Source: Photobacterium sp. OFAV2-7
Lineage (GTDB): Bacteria > Pseudomonadota > Gammaproteobacteria > Enterobacterales > Vibrionaceae
Length of the DNA stretch: 57,217 nucleotides
Assembly (NCBI RefSeq): GCF_022347985.1
Contig: NZ_JAKRFQ010000004.1
Span: 1 to 57,217, forward strand
Reading direction: 5' to 3'
Position 1 is the stretch's first letter. The number at the start of each line of letters is the position of its first letter. A program made the position numbers and the translations under genes. Shown piece after piece: positions 57,180 to 57,217 of the stretch. Below the pieces are notes generated by a model that was not told the origin of the DNA, did not search any database, and saw only the letters and a program-made list of their open reading frames with translations.

Positions 57180-57217
57180 ATGCAATTTCGTTCCATCATC
57201 AGAATTGTCGGGCAGAT
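57180..57217 (+). CDS. trkH: Trk potassium uptake protein TrkH, first 12 codons
   Basis: ATG at 57180 opens MQFRSIIRIVGQ, matching the N-terminus of Vibrio TrkH (MQFRSIIRIVG), and runs off the right edge. TrkH is the membrane subunit of the Trk K+ uptake system. The position after yigZ is the usual one. Confidence 0.8.
   Translation, partial: MQFRSIIRIVGQ

Overview
The window is chromosomal DNA around the replication origin of a gammaproteobacterium. Gene order and protein sequence point to the Vibrionaceae: mnmG-oriC-mioC, atpIBEFHAGDC next to rsmG-parA-parB, dnaA-dnaN-recF-gyrB, ibpA-avtA-glyS-glyQ, fadBA-yigZ-trkH, and a UPF0016 manganese exporter behind a yybP-ykoY-type leader. The core looks moderately GC-rich, and Photobacterium or a close relative is my guess, not a proof.

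Layout. (1) Positions 1 to about 2.9 kb hold one end of an AT-rich insertion that has broken comM just after its Walker B motif. It carries a small protein (125 aa) followed by a large protein (at least 718 aa, running off the left edge). The two share a distinctive HGxGDAFxGDK motif, so they look like partners in an uncharacterised system. (2) About 3.9-10.6 kb is the complete ilvLGMEDA operon for branched-chain amino acids, with leader peptide and attenuator. (3) About 10.6-16.1 kb has two paralogous XRE regulators, glmS with a DeoR-family regulator directly upstream, and glmU. (4) About 16.3-23.3 kb is the nine-gene F1Fo ATP synthase operon, read leftward from a promoter overlapped by a perfect inverted repeat. 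(5) About 23.4-27.7 kb is mnmG-rsmG-parA-parB, followed by oriC at 27.8-28.1 kb with three GATCT 13-mers, DnaA boxes and dense GATC sites. (6) About 28.1-32.6 kb is mioC, mnmE, yidC, yidD, rnpA and rpmH. The rpmH (L34) frame is broken by one extra base in a homopolymer. (7) About 32.7-35.0 kb is a polar amino-acid ABC transporter. (8) About 35.3-41.4 kb is dnaA-dnaN-recF-gyrB. (9) About 41.7-50.4 kb holds ibpA, avtA, glyQS, an OmpA-like lipoprotein, the Mn exporter, tusA and three small unknown genes. Two parS sites and two degenerate parS-like sites lie between 38.9 and 49.4 kb. (10) About 50.5-57.2 kb holds a LysR regulator, an acuI/yhdH-type reductase, fadBA, yigZ and the first codons of trkH. 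The fadB-yigZ gap carries one FadR-like and two PsrA-like operators.

Together the core genes start replication (oriC, DnaA, DnaN, RecF, GyrB), place the origin (ParA, ParB, parS), supply ATP, modify tRNA (MnmE, MnmG, TusA), insert membrane proteins (YidC, YidD) and feed cell-wall synthesis (GlmS, GlmU). The comM insertion is the only clearly accessory region and the best candidate for something undescribed.
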